From: Candidatus Eiseniibacteriota bacterium
Lineage (GTDB): Bacteria > Eisenbacteria > RBG-16-71-46 > CAIMUX01
DNA: 53,942 nucleotides
NCBI GenBank assembly: GCA_903844735.1
Contig: CAIMUX010000137.1
Coordinates: 1-53,942 of the forward strand
Direction of reading: 5' to 3'
Positions 32,966-42,535 of the stretch are shown here, one piece after another; the stretch's first letter is position 1, and each line of letters starts with the position of its first letter. The position numbers were made by a program, and so were the translations under genes. The notes beneath the pieces are model-generated. The model was not told where the DNA came from and searched no databases. It saw only the letters and a list, made by a program, of their open reading frames with translations.

Positions 32966-33261
32966 TCCGCCTGCAGGCCCATGGCCTCGGACTCGAGGTT
33001 CCAGAGGAAGGGCCACACCTCGGGTCGACGCTGCTTGCCCCGGGCGGCGCGACGGACGGCAGCGAGGAGCGACGCGAAGCAACTGCCAGTCCCTGGCCGA
33101 ACGACGCATGGTTTCGTCGCATTCGCCCGGGTATGCTCGGTCGCGACCCTCCCGGGCGCGGCAGCGAGTCAAGAGCCGATGCGTCCATGGCGGGGCAAAG
33201 GTGGTCGTCAGCCAAGAATACTCGTCAACGAGACGATCGAGGTTGAGGGATGATCCCACGC

Positions 33262-33767
33262 GCTCACATTGGCGGCCTGATTCCAGGTGACCGTAGCGCT
33301 CGTGATGTGACTCCCGCTGTAGGTCGCGCCCGTGATCGTATACGCAGCGGTCAGCTCCTCGCCGGCGGACCGCAAGTTGCAGTAGCTCACGGCGTCATAC
33401 CAAGTCAAGGTCTCCACTGGACGATTCGCGCCCGAGAAACCGGAAGTGTTCCAGCCCATCACCGCCTGCCACTCCGACTGCGTCACCTCGTACTTGGACA
33501 CATACATCGCATGCGTCAAGGTCACCTCGTGCTGAGTCTCGTTGGCGTTCCGTCCCGGCTCACTCGTCGGGCTGCCCATCGTGAACGTGCCCGCAGGAAT
33601 CAGCACCATCGCGTCATCGTAGAAAGTCAAACTGTCAATGCTCGCCAGAACCCGTTCCCCGACAGTCGCCCCCTGGTGGATCCGCATCTTCCACGCGCCA
33701 TGGCTCACCGACGCTCCGAACACCAGGCACAGGCCGAGGCCCAGAATCAAACCCATAGACCACTCAT
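33262..33767 (-). pseudogene. Broken second SUMF1/FGE-like gene
   Basis: It matches the first ~165 residues of the protein at 29811-30737: MGLILGLGLCLVFGASVSHG, WKMRIHQGATVGERVLASID, MVLIPAGTFTMGSPTSEPGR, and YEVTQSEWQAVMGWN. It stops at TVTWNQAAN, where the sequence becomes unrelated (near 33268). The native start (ATG 33767) is also broken: against the intact copy one base is missing in the second codon, so translation from it ends after six codons. An in-frame ATG at 33756 remains. It lies directly between the pbpC 3' end and the fragments at 32690-33261. Confidence 0.8.
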
Positions 33768-33804
33768 CGTGGTGCTCCCTTCTACGTTGTTGATCGCTTC
33801 CTCA

Positions 33805-33851
33805 TTCGCCCTGTCCCCGCAGGGGGGACCAGGGATCGAGACCGTCGGGAC
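33805..33851 (-). promoter_or_regulatory. Conserved hairpin leader of the SUMF1-like genes, copy 2
   Basis: Identical over 47 bases to 30775-30821, including the CCCTGGTCCCC…GGGGACAGGG stem on the minus strand. It begins 16 bases after the pbpC stop. Confidence 0.55.
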
Positions 33852-33866
33852 ATCTAGGGCATCTAT

Positions 33867-36293
33867 CTACTCCACCCAAATCCTAACCCGATTCGACCCC
33901 ACCCGCGTATGCGCCAGCCGCGCCTCGATCACATGCTCCCCTGGCCGAATCGACCACCGGGCCGAATACGGATACCCGGCCACCTGGTAGGGCGCTCCAT
34001 CCACGTACCACACAACCTCCGACGTAGGAGGATCCACTACCACCTCCAAACCGATGGTCGCCAGGTCCGCCGGGGTTTCAGGATCGCGCAGCAACCGCGT
34101 GCCGTTCTCGGGCTGGGTGACCCTGACCTGCACGCCGGACTCCGTGCCGCCCGGACGCCCGGCCCCGGCCGGATGGGCAGAAGCGGTCCAGGTCGAAAGA
34201 GAACCGGGCAGCCCGGCCCTCGCAGCCCAAGCGGCATAGCGCGGGGCTAAGTCGACAACGTGGCGGACTTCAACACACTCGGTCGGCGTGTCCCGGCCGA
34301 CCGGACGCCCGTTGCGTGCGTCCACGGCGACGCTCCGGTGGGCGGCACAGGCATCCATGGGTTCGCCGCCCGGGGGAAACCATTCGACAAACACCTGGTT
34401 GCAGTCAAGTGTGGCCAGGCTGCCGGTCAGAGCGCAGACCCGTCGGGCGAGATAACCCGCGGGCGGAGGGAAGGCCAGATCTTCCAGACCCGCCGCTTCC
34501 ACCGGATGCAGCCGCAGCATCACATCCTGAACCAGACCGGCCGCCGACACCGCACCGCTCAGGTGGTCCATGGGCCGGCTGGCGGGATGGCCGACCCAGG
34601 CGCCGACCAGATAGCGGCGGGAGAACGCCACCGCCCAGGCGTCGCGGAAGTTCGTCGAGGTGCCGGTCTTGACCGCCACGGGGAACGGATACTCCGTCGA
34701 GCCCATCCGCGGAAAACTGGGAAGCCGGGCGAGGGGGTCGGAAAGAAACAGGGTGATTTGCCTCGCGGTGGCCTCGGAGAAGCGCGCCTCGCACTTGTAC
34801 AGGTAGGAGTACTCCTCCCTTTCGCCTCGGTAACAGAGCCAGCGCAGACTCCCGTATCGGCCGCCTCCCGGAATCGTGGCATAGGCCCGCACGATCTGTT
34901 CTAACGTCACGGGCGTGCCCCCGACGGCCAGCCCCAACCCCGAGAGTCTCGCAACCTCAGGATCGTCCACCAACCCGAGGCCCTGCAACACGGAGATGCC
35001 TTCATCGAGCCCCAGCTTGGCCAGCAGATTGACCGCCGGAACATTGCGCGAGTTGGCCAAGGCGACCCTGGGAAGAAGCGGACCCAGAAAGCGTTCATCG
35101 GCGTTGGTGATGCCGCCGGCGCCCCGCTGAACGTCGTCGAGAATCGTGGACGGCGTGATCAGGCCGCGATCGAGAGCGTCCGCGTAGAAGAACGGTTTGA
35201 GGAGGCTGCCGGGGGAACGCAGCACGCGCGTGTAGTCGATCGCGCCGGCATGCTGGTCGTCGAAGTAGCCGGACGATCCGATGCTCGCCAGCACCTCCCG
35301 CGTCTGTGGATCCAGAACCATCAGGGCCACATTGCCGGCCCCGCGGCTTTCCCAGTTTTGCAGATGCTTCGCGGCCAATTCGGTGAGCCGGCTCTGGAGT
35401 TCCAGATCGATAGACAGGTCCAGGATGGTTCGGCTGCCGAGCGCCGCGCGGGCCCGCGGATCCAGGAGTTCTCTTTCCAGGCGGAGGACCAGATGCAGCG
35501 CTTCGATCGGCCGTTGACCCGGCTCCGGGATGATCAGCGTGAGAATTTGACGTTGCGCCAGCTCGTACTGAGCTTCGTCCAGAGCGCCGCGCTTTCGCAG
35601 AAGCTGCAGAATGCGCTGTCCGCGAGCAACGGCCGCGGCCTTGCCTTCGGGTCGGAAGGGGTTCATCCGGCCGGGGGCCTGTGGTATAGCGGTGAGGAAC
35701 GCGGTTTCGGCCCAGCTCAAGTCCTCGACCGGCTTATCCAGATAGCGCCTGGCGGCATAGGCGATCCCATGGATCGAGTTGCCGTACGGTGCTAAGCGCA
35801 GGTAGTGCGCCAAGACCTTCTCTCGCCCATGGCGTGCGGTCAGGAGAAGCGCGGTCGCGCCCTCGACCAGCTTTCGCCCCGGGCTTCGCGAACCGGGGCG
35901 CTGCATCCGGGCCACCTGCATGGCGACCGTCGAGGCCCCGGAAAGGCGCCGACCGTGGGAGAGGTTCTGGATCGTGGCCCGAACGATGGCCAGCGGGTCG
36001 ACCCCGGGATGCCGGTAGAAACGACGGTCCTCTACCGCCAAAGTGGCCGCGGCGACGCGGGGGGGAAGTGCGGCGATCGGCCAGTACCCGGCTTCGGCGG
36101 TGGCATCCGATCCCGGGATCTCGGCCACGCCCCGGATCTCGGCCATGAAACGACCGTGACGGTCCCGTAAAAGCACAGTCGGTTGCGGTGCATCAAGGCC
36201 TGACCGTGACCAGCCCAAGCCCAGTGATACCACGATGGACACGAGCAGGCAAATGAGAGACAGCCCAACGGACTTGTGCCCTCGCCGGTTCAT
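33867..36293 (-). CDS. pbpC: Penicillin-binding protein 1C (bifunctional murein glycosyltransferase/transpeptidase)
   Basis: 808 aa. Residues 10-30 form the membrane anchor (LSLICLLVSIVVSLGLGW). The GT51 domain has the catalytic Glu in LAVEDRRFYRHPGVDP (E88), plus GASTVAMQVARM and ETAFLTAIPQAPGRMNPF. The transpeptidase domain has SPGSLLKPF (SxxK, about residue 361), ANSRNVPAVNLL (SxN) and VAVKTGTSTNFRDAWAVAFS (KTG, about 540). A PbpC-specific C-terminal β-domain follows (DPPTSEVVWYVDGAPY). All catalytic motifs are intact. It is the last gene of the operon with alpha-2-macroglobulin. Its start is reached through the repeat at 36294-36416 and overlaps the last repeat unit's stop (ATGA). PbpC/A2M pairs are conserved widely and thought to act together in envelope defence. 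Confidence 0.95.
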   Translation of the reverse strand: MNRRGHKSVGLSLICLLVSIVVSLGLGWSRSGLDAPQPTVLLRDRHGRFMAEIRGVAEIPGSDATAEAGYWPIAALPPRVAAATLAVEDRRFYRHPGVDPLAIVRATIQNLSHGRRLSGASTVAMQVARMQRPGSRSPGRKLVEGATALLLTARHGREKVLAHYLRLAPYGNSIHGIAYAARRYLDKPVEDLSWAETAFLTAIPQAPGRMNPFRPEGKAAAVARGQRILQLLRKRGALDEAQYELAQRQILTLIIPEPGQRPIEALHLVLRLERELLDPRARAALGSRTILDLSIDLELQSRLTELAAKHLQNWESRGAGNVALMVLDPQTREVLASIGSSGYFDDQHAGAIDYTRVLRSPGSLLKPFFYADALDRGLITPSTILDDVQRGAGGITNADERFLGPLLPRVALANSRNVPAVNLLAKLGLDEGISVLQGLGLVDDPEVARLSGLGLAVGGTPVTLEQIVRAYATIPGGGRYGSLRWLCYRGEREEYSYLYKCEARFSEATARQITLFLSDPLARLPSFPRMGSTEYPFPVAVKTGTSTNFRDAWAVAFSRRYLVGAWVGHPASRPMDHLSGAVSAAGLVQDVMLRLHPVEAAGLEDLAFPPPAGYLARRVCALTGSLATLDCNQVFVEWFPPGGEPMDACAAHRSVAVDARNGRPVGRDTPTECVEVRHVVDLAPRYAAWAARAGLPGSLSTWTASAHPAGAGRPGGTESGVQVRVTQPENGTRLLRDPETPADLATIGLEVVVDPPTSEVVWYVDGAPYQVAGYPYSARWSIRPGEHVIEARLAHTRVGSNRVRIWVE

Positions 36294-36416
36294 ACGTGCT
36301 CGCCTACCTCGACCCTGCGTCCGCGCCGATTCATCAACGCTTGCCTACCTCGATCCTGCGTCCTCGCGCGTTCATGGGCGCTTTCCCACCTCGATCTTCC
36401 GCCCGCGTCCCGTCAT
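36294..36416 (-). repeat. Three 41-bp tandem repeats forming a chain of overlapping stop/start codons
   Basis: Between the A2M stop and the pbpC start on the minus strand are exactly three 41-bp units. Each carries a Shine-Dalgarno-like GAGGTGGG or GAGGTAGG followed 8-9 bases later by an ATG, at 36416, 36375, 36334 and finally pbpC at 36293. The units encode 14-, 13- and 14-codon peptides (MTGRGRKIEVGKRP, MNARGRRIEVGKR, MNRRGRRVEVGEHV). Each stop overlaps the next ATG (ATGA, TGATG, ATGA), and the A2M stop overlaps the first. The peptides resemble the A2M end (AAIEVERRP) preceded by the PbpC start (MNRRG), so the unit arose by duplicating the original junction. Confidence 0.85.
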
Positions 36417-39400
36417 GGACGCCTCTCCACCTCAATCGCCGCCCCGGGAGAGCATCCGCTGACCCCCAAGTCATACATCATCTCCGATCGCGCCGGCGGC
36501 TGTATGAAGCGGCCTTCCACCGTGGCCCTAGTCCGGAAGTAGAAGTCATAGGTTCCGGTCGGCAGCACGTCATAGTAGAAGCAGACCTGGTCGTCGAGAT
36601 AGGACGCATAGGTCGGCGGCTGCGTAATCCGGCCGCGCGGCTGGGCCTCGGGGGGCGCCGTGGCCAATCGCGGATTCAAGACTTCCATCCCGGCAGCCAA
36701 CGGAACGACCACGGCGACAAAGTTCCGATTGTCGGCATTGACCACTCGGACATGGTCCTCGATGACATCGCCAACCCGAAACGTGTACAGCTTTCCCGGA
36801 GCGTCGATCTTGATCCGCTGTGGAGCATCGCCCTCGGCGCCAACCAGGACGATTTCGCGCGTGACCGCAAAACCGGCGGCGCGCGCAGGCGCCTGGCTTC
36901 CGTCGGCCGCGGGCAGGTAGGAAGTCTCGACCCTTGCGATCACGGGTCCGTCGCCTGTCTTCCACTGGACCTCACCTGCCTCGACGCTGCTTGTCGACCA
37001 GGTTCCCGTCGGTGTGTCGGGTCCGAGCTGTATTGTTCCATCCTCCGCTCCAGAGCGAACAGCGATGGAAGCCGTGGCCGCGCCGGGGAATGGCGCCTTG
37101 TATAACCCGGCCAGCGCCAGGAGGGCGGCCGCATTGGCCTGGGTGCTGCCCCAGCCGTCGTCCATCCCCAACGTGACCAGGGCATCGGTCAGAAGCTGGA
37201 GGCGAGGATGGGTGCCCGGCGTGGCGACCATGGCGCGCACCAGCTCGGCGATCGTGCGGGTCTCGCTCTGCAGGATGAGTCCGGACGAAGTCCTTGTTTC
37301 CTGCAAGCCGCCATAGATTTCTCGACCCTGGTAGAGTCGGGTGACCACACCCTGAGAGAGTTTCTCCGCCAGGGCCGGCAGCACCGGCGCATCGGCCTGT
37401 CCTCCCGCGGCGAAAGCCTGCACGACCTTGGCCGTGGATTCCAGATCGAGAAACTCGGAGCGTCGGGCCAGTTCCGCCGCGTAGGAGGGCTCGAACTTGC
37501 CCGCCGCGGTCAACGCCACCAGCGCCCAGGAGCGCTCGGCGTACGCTTCCCCGTCGACGAACCGGGCGTAGTCGGATCGCAAGGACTGGGTCAGCGAACG
37601 CGTGAGCGTGGCCAAGAGGTCATCCGAGACGGCATAGCCGGCGTCCTTGGCCTCGACCAGAAACTGCGTCGTCCAGGCGGTCAAGGACACATAACCGGGG
37701 CTTCCCGGCCAGTAGGCCACCAGACCATCCCGGTCCATGGCGGAAGGGATCCACTCCAGGGTTTCCCGCACGATCCGATCGATGCTCTCCTGCGAGGCGT
37801 CCTGCTGCAGGACGGTGCGCAGTTGCTTCGTGGCCACCCCGGCCCGAGCCCGGGAGATGCGTTGCTCGGTGCAGCCGTACGGATACTCGAAAAGGTACTG
37901 CAGTCCGGCGGCCATGCGCACCAGCGCCGGTTGGCCACAGACAAAGACGCTGCGGTGCACCGTTCCCGGCCGCGCCGGGTCCGCAATCGCGGGAAAGGCC
38001 CAAGACGCGTCCTTCGACAGATCGGCCATGGCGCGGGTGGTGATCGGGGACCGATCCTCCCGAATGGGCAGCTTCACCTCGAAGGCATCGGTGGCGCCAT
38101 CGGAATCGCGGGCCACGCCGACCCGGAAGGTCGCCTCCGTGAGGCTCCGTTGACCATCGGCTGTATACGTAGGCGCATAAGGAGCCGCATCCGTAGCTGC
38201 GAACGTAGGCGTCGATACGATGACCTCGAAGGCGATGCGCTCCGGCTGGTTGGGCACAAACGTCAGGGCGCGCCGGGTCTCGCCGGTGAGGGTCACGCCT
38301 TGGACCTGGATCTGAGCGCTTCCCGGACCTCCCTCCCCCTCGACGACCCGACCAAAGGCCGCGGCCACGAACCGATCCCCCGGACGCAGGAATCGAGGAA
38401 GGGCGGGCTGGACGATCAGGGGCAAGCGCACGGCGATCACACCGGTCCCGTAGCCGAAGCGCTGGGCACCGCTGACCACCTTCGCGCGGATCTTGAAGTT
38501 CGTCAGGTTGTCGGGCAACGTCACGGTGACCGTCGCCATCCCGTCGTCTCCTACCATGATCTCGGGATTGTAATAGGGAACCGACTGGAAGAGCTTGCGG
38601 ATGGTCGCCCGGTCGAGAATCTCCTCCTCTTCGGCCCCGGCGCCTCCGCCCGGCCGCTCGGCGAAGGGAAGGTAGCCGAAGGCCGAGTTGCGGGTATCGC
38701 GCAGGCTAAGTTGGGAGCTGACCTCCGTGATGAAATCGGGCACCGGGTCGAGCGGCTGCTCCTTACCCAGGGCGAGGACCGCGGCATCGACCAGCCAGAG
38801 GGTGACCTCTCCCGGCAGGGGTTTCCCCGCGGGATCGGAGAGGCTGATCTTAATGTCGATCTTCTCGCCCGGGCGCCCCTTCTGTGGAGCCTCGAGCTTC
38901 ACCTCGGCGCGGTTGTCGAGAGGGTTGACCTTGATCCAAGCCGTGGAGGCCATGGTCGTGGGTTTTCCCAAGTCGGTGGTCGATCCGGCTTGCGGAACCG
39001 AGCCGGAAGGACGCCCGCGCATGAGGACAAAGTGCACCGGCACGCGGGGGGTGTAGATGCCGCGAATCGGGAGACGGAAGGTGGCGGCCCCGTTGCGGAT
39101 CTGGATCCACTGGACCTCGTTTCCTTCTGGACCCTCGACGATGACCAGCGCCTCCGCCTCCCGGAAGGGACTCTCCAAGACCAGGGCCGCGGTCTCTCCG
39201 GGATCGTAGCTCGGCTTATCCGAGGCCACGGAGAAGACAGGGGTCGAGGGCTTCGGCCAGGTCACCGGCTCGTCGCCACCCGCATAGAGATCGACCGAGA
39301 CGACCAGAGCCCGGCCCAGACGGTCGTGCGCCTCCAGTTCCACGATGTAGACCCCGGCCGTCTCCACCGGTAGAGAAAGCGTGACTGCATCGGCGGCGCT

Positions 39401-42400
39401 CTCGATCTTCTTCTCCATCACCTTCACGTCGACCACGTCGGTCAGGTAACGCGCCTCTCCCGAGGAGAAGTCGCTCTCCCGCAGAACCGAGTGCCATTGC
39501 CGATGCAGCAGACGCACGGTGACGGGCAGCCCGGCCAGCGGCTTGCCCGCGTGGTCTAAGACCAGGATTTCTGGATCGATCGAGCGCGCATGTTCGATAT
39601 AGCGCGGAACCTTCAGCCCCAAGACGAACGGAGGCAGGGCCACGACTCTGCACATGCCCGTGACCGTCTGGTCATCCGGTCCGGTCACGGTCGCCTCGAC
39701 GACGTAGGTGCGCGGTTGGGCCGTGGGCTCAATCGTGGGGTTGAGCACCAAAGCCGCGGTTCCACCCTCGTCCGTTCGGTCCTGCCGCTCCTGTTTGGGC
39801 GTGGACTGGAAGCGACCCAGACCTGAGAACCTCCCGTCCGAGGAGAAGAAGAATCCGGGCCGTCCCTCCGGACGCCAGGGGTAGGGAAACTGGGTCACCC
39901 GCCACTGCACCGGCCGATCGGCCACCCGGCCGCCCGCATAGTAGGTTGCGGTCAACGTGATCTCGGCCTCGTGGTCCAGAGGTATGCGGTCGGGGGCGTG
40001 CAACTGGACCTCGAACTCGGGAAGCCGGTAGGCATCGAGTTTGAAGCCCACCGTCGCGTAGGTCTGCTCCTTGATGTCCACAAGCCGCGCGAGGTAGTCC
40101 CCAGTGGGCAGCTTCTCCTGGGTGAAGGGATAGTAGAAGCTGCCTTGAGAATTCAGGGTCACGGGGTACTTCCACTTCAGACTCCCCGGACCTTCGATGA
40201 CCAGAAAGGCGTCCATGGAGAGGATGGACAGAGAGCCCTTCTCCCGCTTCCGAAGATACCCCTTGATGTGAACCTTTTCCTCCGGGCGGTACACCGGACG
40301 CTCCGTGAAAAGGTGACAGAGAGTGTCAGGTCGGGCTCCTCGCTCTCCCAATGTCTCGCCGGCCCAGGCTAGCCAGGTTCCGTCCGATGGAGACCAGTGG
40401 TTGTCTGTATATGTGTCAGGCGCGTCATCAGGATCGAGAATCAGTTGATCATCGGGTGTGCGCACGACGATTCGTCTCATCGATACATCCCGGCGCGCGA
40501 AGGTGGAGGGCGGCTCCCACACATAGAGGCCCTTCTCGTCGGTGATGCCTTCGGCCAAGGTCGTCCAGCCGAGGGAGCCATCGGCCCGCACGTCCCGGCG
40601 GTCCATGCTCGTGTCGATGGTGAGGACTGCGCTGCGGGCCAGGCCATCGAGCACGACGCGGGCGCCGACGACCGGCCGGCCGGTGGAAAGCGAGGTGACG
40701 ACAAAACGCACCCCCTTGGGCTCCTCCACCGTGGTCAGCGACAGATCGGTCACCTGCACGCGCATCCATTCCCGGGTCGTGTCCCCATTGAGCCGGCGGA
40801 TCCCCACGAGGTACGTGCCCGAAGCACCTTTCCCGGAAGCCATGGTCAGGTGGGGGGCGAGGTCGAGCCCGAAGTCGGCCGCTCGCCCCCGCCGATTCAG
40901 CGGGAGATCGACGATTCTCGAGACCACCGGCGTGCCCAGCGCAACAATGCGACGCAGCAGCTCGTGAGGCGGAATCGGACCCGGCGTGTCATCGAAGGGT
41001 TCCGGTTCCTCGCCCGGGCCGGGCGGTGCCGGGGACTCATCCACGATCATGCTCCCATAGTAGGGGGGGACATTTCTCGAACGGCCGCGGAAACCAGCCC
41101 CGTAGCTCTTGCGGGAACGTTCCCACCTCTCTCCACCGCCCCCCTCATCCCCCTCATCTCCGTCATCCCCCTCGTCCCTGCGGTTTTCCAAGCCCGGGAA
41201 CGGCCAAAAGGAACGGTCCAAAGGATCGATCTTGTACATGCGCAGATCCACGCGATCGTCATCTCTTCCCTCGAGCGGGACCATCTGGGGTCCGTACCGC
41301 TCCACAATGCCGGCCCGTCTTCCCCAGCGCAGATAGGACGGCTCACTGCGAAAGTAGAAATACAACTCACTTTCCCCGTGGAGCTCCAAGGCTCGTCCCT
41401 TGCGGTCGGTCATGGGTGTGGGAACGATGGTCGCCCGATAGACCGTCTCCGGAAAGAAGTCGCCCGTGACCTCCAGAGTCGTCCGGGAGAGCTGGAAGGA
41501 GAGGTTGTCCACCGAGGGGGTGAAGCGTACCAGGTTCCTGCCCAGGGCCGGGCCGAAGCTGGACGGCTCGGCGTTGAATGCGATCAGCAACTGCGGGGTG
41601 TCCCCGTCACCGGCCAGGGCCTGCTCACGGGTGTAGCGCGTCCCATTCGGCGTAATCGGGTATCGATTCCAGCTCGGGCCCAGGCCGACGATGCGGAAAG
41701 GCTCCGCCGTCCGAAACCCGAATTCTGTGAAAGACCGCTGCGGGTCATCGTCCAGGGAAAGGCGCAGGTGAACGATCGCTCTGGTCTCCAGAGGAATCGG
41801 CTGCGCCAGATCGAGCACATAGGTGGCCGGATCTTCAGTGCCGGAGCGTTCCAGAGCCTTGACCTGGAAGTCCTCCGCCCGGCGCCAGCGGGCCTGCGTG
41901 CGGTCGATGCCGGGGAGGGGGCGAAGCTCGATCGAGATCATGCGGGCCAGCGCCTCGACGTCCACCGCCTCGGGAAAGGTCAAGGTGATCAACTCCACCG
42001 ACTCCAGGCTTTCGTCGCCATCGGACGGGATCGTCGAAATCGGGGCGGACATCAGGGTGTTGAGGGTGGCCTTGGCCCCTTCGACCCGGACCATGACGCG
42101 CGCCAGAGGCGGCCAGGGCGAGGCGGGCCGAAACTGCAGGGTCCGGGCATCCAGCCACTGGAACGCGCCCGGGTGGCTGGGAGAAAAGGTGACGAAGCGA
42201 TCCGGATGATCCTCAGGACCTCCGGTGTCCGGACCGGTGTCGCCGGAGAAGAAGACAGTCACCGGGTCCCAACGGCGAAGAAAGGTATCGGGAACGATGA
42301 CGTTGCCCTTGGCCCCGGCGGGCCGGTGGACGCCGGCCGCTCGAACGGCAGGCACCGAAGCCGGGGCCGCGGGCTCGGAAACCTGAGCGACGGGCCCCGA

Positions 42401-42511
42401 AGCCGCGGCAGCCGGCTCGGAAGCCTCGACCACGCGTGTCCAGAAGAGGGGCGCGATTACGACACAAAGGCCTATCACAAGGAACGAGGATCGAATGCGC
42501 GTGGGGTACAT
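36413..42511 (-). CDS. Alpha-2-macroglobulin family protease inhibitor
   Basis: 2032 aa, longer than the ~1650 of E. coli YfhM. Signal region MYPTRIRSSFLVIGLCVVIA; no proper lipobox. A low-complexity Ala/Pro/Glu linker follows, then the macroglobulin domains (DRFVTFSPSHPGAFQWLDAR; HLFTERPVYRPEEKVHIKGY; YRLPEFEVQLHAP). The central A2M domain has SVPYYNPEIMVGDDGMATVT and TVTLPDNLTNFKIRAKVVSG. The thioester motif is intact in LFEYPYGCTEQRISRARAG (about residue 1544). A thioester-domain helical barrel and a receptor-like C-terminus follow. It should trap attacking proteases at the cell surface. Upstream neighbour: a giant secreted protein; downstream: pbpC. GGAG lies 10 bases before ATG 42511. 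Confidence 0.94.
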   Translation of the reverse strand: MYPTRIRSSFLVIGLCVVIAPLFWTRVVEASEPAAAASGPVAQVSEPAAPASVPAVRAAGVHRPAGAKGNVIVPDTFLRRWDPVTVFFSGDTGPDTGGPEDHPDRFVTFSPSHPGAFQWLDARTLQFRPASPWPPLARVMVRVEGAKATLNTLMSAPISTIPSDGDESLESVELITLTFPEAVDVEALARMISIELRPLPGIDRTQARWRRAEDFQVKALERSGTEDPATYVLDLAQPIPLETRAIVHLRLSLDDDPQRSFTEFGFRTAEPFRIVGLGPSWNRYPITPNGTRYTREQALAGDGDTPQLLIAFNAEPSSFGPALGRNLVRFTPSVDNLSFQLSRTTLEVTGDFFPETVYRATIVPTPMTDRKGRALELHGESELYFYFRSEPSYLRWGRRAGIVERYGPQMVPLEGRDDDRVDLRMYKIDPLDRSFWPFPGLENRRDEGDDGDEGDEGGGGERWERSRKSYGAGFRGRSRNVPPYYGSMIVDESPAPPGPGEEPEPFDDTPGPIPPHELLRRIVALGTPVVSRIVDLPLNRRGRAADFGLDLAPHLTMASGKGASGTYLVGIRRLNGDTTREWMRVQVTDLSLTTVEEPKGVRFVVTSLSTGRPVVGARVVLDGLARSAVLTIDTSMDRRDVRADGSLGWTTLAEGITDEKGLYVWEPPSTFARRDVSMRRIVVRTPDDQLILDPDDAPDTYTDNHWSPSDGTWLAWAGETLGERGARPDTLCHLFTERPVYRPEEKVHIKGYLRKREKGSLSILSMDAFLVIEGPGSLKWKYPVTLNSQGSFYYPFTQEKLPTGDYLARLVDIKEQTYATVGFKLDAYRLPEFEVQLHAPDRIPLDHEAEITLTATYYAGGRVADRPVQWRVTQFPYPWRPEGRPGFFFSSDGRFSGLGRFQSTPKQERQDRTDEGGTAALVLNPTIEPTAQPRTYVVEATVTGPDDQTVTGMCRVVALPPFVLGLKVPRYIEHARSIDPEILVLDHAGKPLAGLPVTVRLLHRQWHSVLRESDFSSGEARYLTDVVDVKVMEKKIESAADAVTLSLPVETAGVYIVELEAHDRLGRALVVSVDLYAGGDEPVTWPKPSTPVFSVASDKPSYDPGETAALVLESPFREAEALVIVEGPEGNEVQWIQIRNGAATFRLPIRGIYTPRVPVHFVLMRGRPSGSVPQAGSTTDLGKPTTMASTAWIKVNPLDNRAEVKLEAPQKGRPGEKIDIKISLSDPAGKPLPGEVTLWLVDAAVLALGKEQPLDPVPDFITEVSSQLSLRDTRNSAFGYLPFAERPGGGAGAEEEEILDRATIRKLFQSVPYYNPEIMVGDDGMATVTVTLPDNLTNFKIRAKVVSGAQRFGYGTGVIAVRLPLIVQPALPRFLRPGDRFVAAAFGRVVEGEGGPGSAQIQVQGVTLTGETRRALTFVPNQPERIAFEVIVSTPTFAATDAAPYAPTYTADGQRSLTEATFRVGVARDSDGATDAFEVKLPIREDRSPITTRAMADLSKDASWAFPAIADPARPGTVHRSVFVCGQPALVRMAAGLQYLFEYPYGCTEQRISRARAGVATKQLRTVLQQDASQESIDRIVRETLEWIPSAMDRDGLVAYWPGSPGYVSLTAWTTQFLVEAKDAGYAVSDDLLATLTRSLTQSLRSDYARFVDGEAYAERSWALVALTAAGKFEPSYAAELARRSEFLDLESTAKVVQAFAAGGQADAPVLPALAEKLSQGVVTRLYQGREIYGGLQETRTSSGLILQSETRTIAELVRAMVATPGTHPRLQLLTDALVTLGMDDGWGSTQANAAALLALAGLYKAPFPGAATASIAVRSGAEDGTIQLGPDTPTGTWSTSSVEAGEVQWKTGDGPVIARVETSYLPAADGSQAPARAAGFAVTREIVLVGAEGDAPQRIKIDAPGKLYTFRVGDVIEDHVRVVNADNRNFVAVVVPLAAGMEVLNPRLATAPPEAQPRGRITQPPTYASYLDDQVCFYYDVLPTGTYDFYFRTRATVEGRFIQPPARSEMMYDLGVSGCSPGAAIEVERRP

Positions 42512-42535
42512 GGATTCACACTCCGGGTTGCCGGT

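Noticed and set aside
36294-36416. CRISPR-like array
   Set aside because: The repeats are directly adjacent with no spacers, and each is a translation unit.
36413-42511. Alpha-2-macroglobulin as a lipoprotein
   Set aside because: The only early cysteine follows VIGL, which is not a lipobox (a small residue is needed just before Cys).
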